Assembly: GCF_020687745.1 (NCBI RefSeq)
Contig: NZ_JAJEWK010000012.1
Location: 1-64,000, forward strand
Source of the DNA: Chryseobacterium sp. MFBS3-17
GTDB lineage: Bacteria > Bacteroidota > Bacteroidia > Flavobacteriales > Weeksellaceae
DNA: 64,000 nucleotides
Direction of reading: 5' to 3'
Under the pieces are notes generated by a model. That model made no database searches and was not told the DNA's origin. It was given only the letters and a program-made list of their open reading frames with translations. Within the stretch, counting starts at the first letter, position 1. Every line of letters begins with the position of its first letter. The position numbers and the translations under genes were made by a program. This document shows positions 62,521 through 64,000 of the stretch, piece by piece.

Positions 62521-63285
62521 TCAGAACTCAATCTCCAAAGAATCGTACGCCAGCTGTACATTCGCCGGCAAGTCTGTGTGGGACTCGCTGTGCAGGCCGT
62601 ACTGGTGACTGATGTGGGTCAGGTACATATTGGCGGGTTTCAGTTCTTCATTCAGTTTCAGCACGTCTTCCAGAATAAAATGTGCCGGGTGTGGATTTTC
62701 TTTCCGGATGCAATTCAGAATCAGATGATCCAGGCCGCGCAGTTTATCTTTTTCTTCTTCTGGAATCAGACTCGCATCGGTAATGTACACCAGGTTTCTG
62801 AACCGGAATCCATAGATGCTGATGCGGTAGTGCATGACCTCTACGGGAAGAATCTGTGTGCCAAACAAATGAAGGTCGCCATTGATCAGATGAAGGTCAA
62901 AGGACGGCGCTCCCGGATACTTTTCTTCTGTAAAAGCATAAGGAAATCTTTGCTTGATTTCATGGCTTACACGTTCATTACAGTACACCGGTATTTCTTT
63001 TTTATTTTTGAAAATAAGTGGCCGCAGATCATCCAGGCCAATGACGTGATCATTATGTTCGTGGGTCAGCAGCAGGGCATCTACCTGGGTCTCATTGTTG
63101 CTGAGCATCTGTTGGCGGAAATCCGGTCCGCAGTCTATCAGGATTTTGTGACCGCTGTCAGTGGTGATCATGGCAGAGGCCCTGGTTCTCTTGTCCCGCG
63201 GGTCTGCAGAGCTGCATACGGGGCAATGGCAGCCGATTACCGGAATTCCCTGAGAAGTGCCTGTTCCTAAAAACTTTAATGTCAT
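62521..63285 (-). CDS. MBL-fold metallohydrolase, PhnP-like
   Basis: A 254-residue metallo-beta-lactamase fold phosphodiesterase. Features are LKFLGTGTSQGIPVIGCHCPVCSS, whose cysteines form the PhnP-type structural zinc site, LIDCGPDFRQQ and the metal motif LLTHEHNDHVIGLDDL. PhnP itself hydrolyses cyclic ribose phosphates; in Bacteroidota the family member stands outside phosphonate operons, so the substrate is uncertain. Confidence 0.88.
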   Translation of the reverse strand: MTLKFLGTGTSQGIPVIGCHCPVCSSADPRDKRTRASAMITTDSGHKILIDCGPDFRQQMLSNNETQVDALLLTHEHNDHVIGLDDLRPLIFKNKKEIPVYCNERVSHEIKQRFPYAFTEEKYPGAPSFDLHLINGDLHLFGTQILPVEVMHYRISIYGFRFRNLVYITDASLIPEEEKDKLRGLDHLILNCIRKENPHPAHFILEDVLKLNEELKPANMYLTHISHQYGLHSESHTDLPANVQLAYDSLEIEF

Positions 63286-63442
63286 GTTTTGCAGATTGTG
63301 TGTAAAGCTAAAAAAAAATGCGTTGTCTGAAAAGTTTTTTGTTATGATCCACCGGAAACCGTGTGGCTGTTGTCAATTCAGGATCTGTGATTTCCGGCGG
63401 ATTTGCGTTGTCGACGGATTTGCTTTACCCCTTAAGAATTCG

Positions 63443-63450
63443 TATTTTTG
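63443..63450 (+). promoter_or_regulatory. -7 box (TATTTTTG) for the last gene
   Basis: TAnnTTTG match 15 bases before the ATG at 63465, supporting that start. Confidence 0.6.
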
Positions 63451-63464
63451 CAAAAAATTTCTTC

Positions 63465-64000
63465 ATGTCTTTAAATCAGCCCAAACTGACCCCCAAACAG
63501 AAAGCTTTAGCCATCAATCTGGATTCCAAGATTTACGGAACATTTGCCGAAATTGGAGCCGGACAGGAAACGGTACGTCATTTTTTCCGGGCAGGAGGCG
63601 CATCCAAGACCATTGCCAAAGCGATGTCTGCCTATGATAAAGACTTCTCTGATGCCATTTACGGAAAAGAGCCCCATAACCGGTATGTTACCCAGCACCG
63701 CCTGCGCAAAATGCTGCGCTATGAGGTGGCTCTGATAGAAGAAAGACTCTCCCGTGAAGATAGTCCGGGCAGAAAATTCTTTTCCTATGCCAATACGGTG
63801 ACTACCATCAACTTTGAGAAAACCTTTAAAGGTCACGGTTGGGTAGGCGTGCGTTTTCAGCGGGAAGAAACAGAAGATTACAGTGAAGTGGTGCTTCATG
63901 TGAAATTTAAAGAGAATAATACGACTCTGCAGCAGGAAACGCTTGGGAATCTTGGGGTGAACCTCATTTATGGAGCCTACTTTTATCATGATAACCCAAG
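63465..64000 (+). CDS. Conserved protein of uncertain function, 3' end beyond window
   Basis: The first 178 codons of a + strand gene running off the window. It opens MSLNQPKLTPKQKALAINLD followed by YGTFAEIGAGQETVRHFFRAGGASKTIAKAMSAYDKDFSDAIYG-type sequence at about 24-68. This is a widespread conserved protein, sometimes labelled nicotinate-nucleotide adenylyltransferase, but I see no nucleotidyltransferase HxGH motif and would not adopt that name. A 160-codon minus-strand frame inside it is a shadow. Confidence 0.75.
   Translation, partial: MSLNQPKLTPKQKALAINLDSKIYGTFAEIGAGQETVRHFFRAGGASKTIAKAMSAYDKDFSDAIYGKEPHNRYVTQHRLRKMLRYEVALIEERLSREDSPGRKFFSYANTVTTINFEKTFKGHGWVGVRFQREETEDYSEVVLHVKFKENNTTLQQETLGNLGVNLIYGAYFYHDNP

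Noticed and set aside
63507-63989. 160-codon minus-strand frame near the window end
   Set aside because: The plus strand from 63465 encodes a conserved protein with promoter and good start; the minus frame is its shadow.

Overview
The window looks like chromosomal DNA of a flavobacterium, most likely Weeksellaceae (Chryseobacterium/Kaistella type). Signs of this are a GldD gliding lipoprotein, an RNase G / small basic protein / HU / MutY neighbourhood, many TAnnTTTG -7 promoter boxes, and Bacteroidota-style short Wza lipoproteins and Wzc kinases. Species cannot be fixed from sequence alone.

Region 1 (1-42265) is a large surface-polysaccharide locus, nearly all on the + strand, with two assembly modules. 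Module A opens with wza/wzc/4-epimerase (736-4866), enclosed by an inverted pair of ~250-bp repeats and heptamer tandem repeats. It continues with a UDP-HexNAc 6-dehydrogenase and a very A+T-rich block (7084-16713) holding Wzx, a pyruvyl transferase, GT2, acetyltransferase, EpsG-type Wzy, a secreted beta-helix protein and three GT4 enzymes. It then returns to ordinary composition at a PglC-like initiating transferase and a PglD-like acetyltransferase. Both of these genes are followed by degraded 3' stumps of similar genes. Two AAA ATPase genes then interrupt the locus, each behind its own repeat-type putative operator: seven repeats at an exact 22-bp period, and two palindromes 32 bp apart. 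Next come a second PglC-like transferase, a PglE-like aminotransferase, a PglF/CapD-like dehydratase and a WbpB-like oxidoreductase.

Module B (26881-42265) has a second wza/wzc pair and a dTDP-3-amino-sugar cassette (two FdtA-like cupins, acetyltransferase, aminotransferase). A second low-GC assembly block follows (Wzx, GTs, Wzy, beta-helix protein). It ends with a WbpV-like reductase, a WbpL/WecA-like initiating transferase and RmlC. In all there are three predicted initiating transferases, two flippases, two polymerases and two export pairs, so at least two glycans are probably built here (for example capsule and O-antigen; inference).

Region 2 (42451-64000) is ordinary core genome. It contains rimO, an RlpA-like protein, lipoprotein, PlsC-like acyltransferase, CoA pyrophosphatase, RNase G, a 31-residue basic protein, HU, mutY, gldD, a PfkB kinase, a SurA-like PPIase, an NMO-like flavoprotein, rhodanese, queG, DUF2459, two YceI-like proteins, a porin-like barrel, DUF2911, a decayed alcohol dehydrogenase beside tRNA-Leu(CAA), a PhnP-like hydrolase and a 3'-truncated conserved gene. 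Convergent genes are separated by clear hairpin terminators.

The most unusual part is the ATPase pair with dedicated repeat arrays, sitting in a stretch of gene stumps inside the polysaccharide locus.
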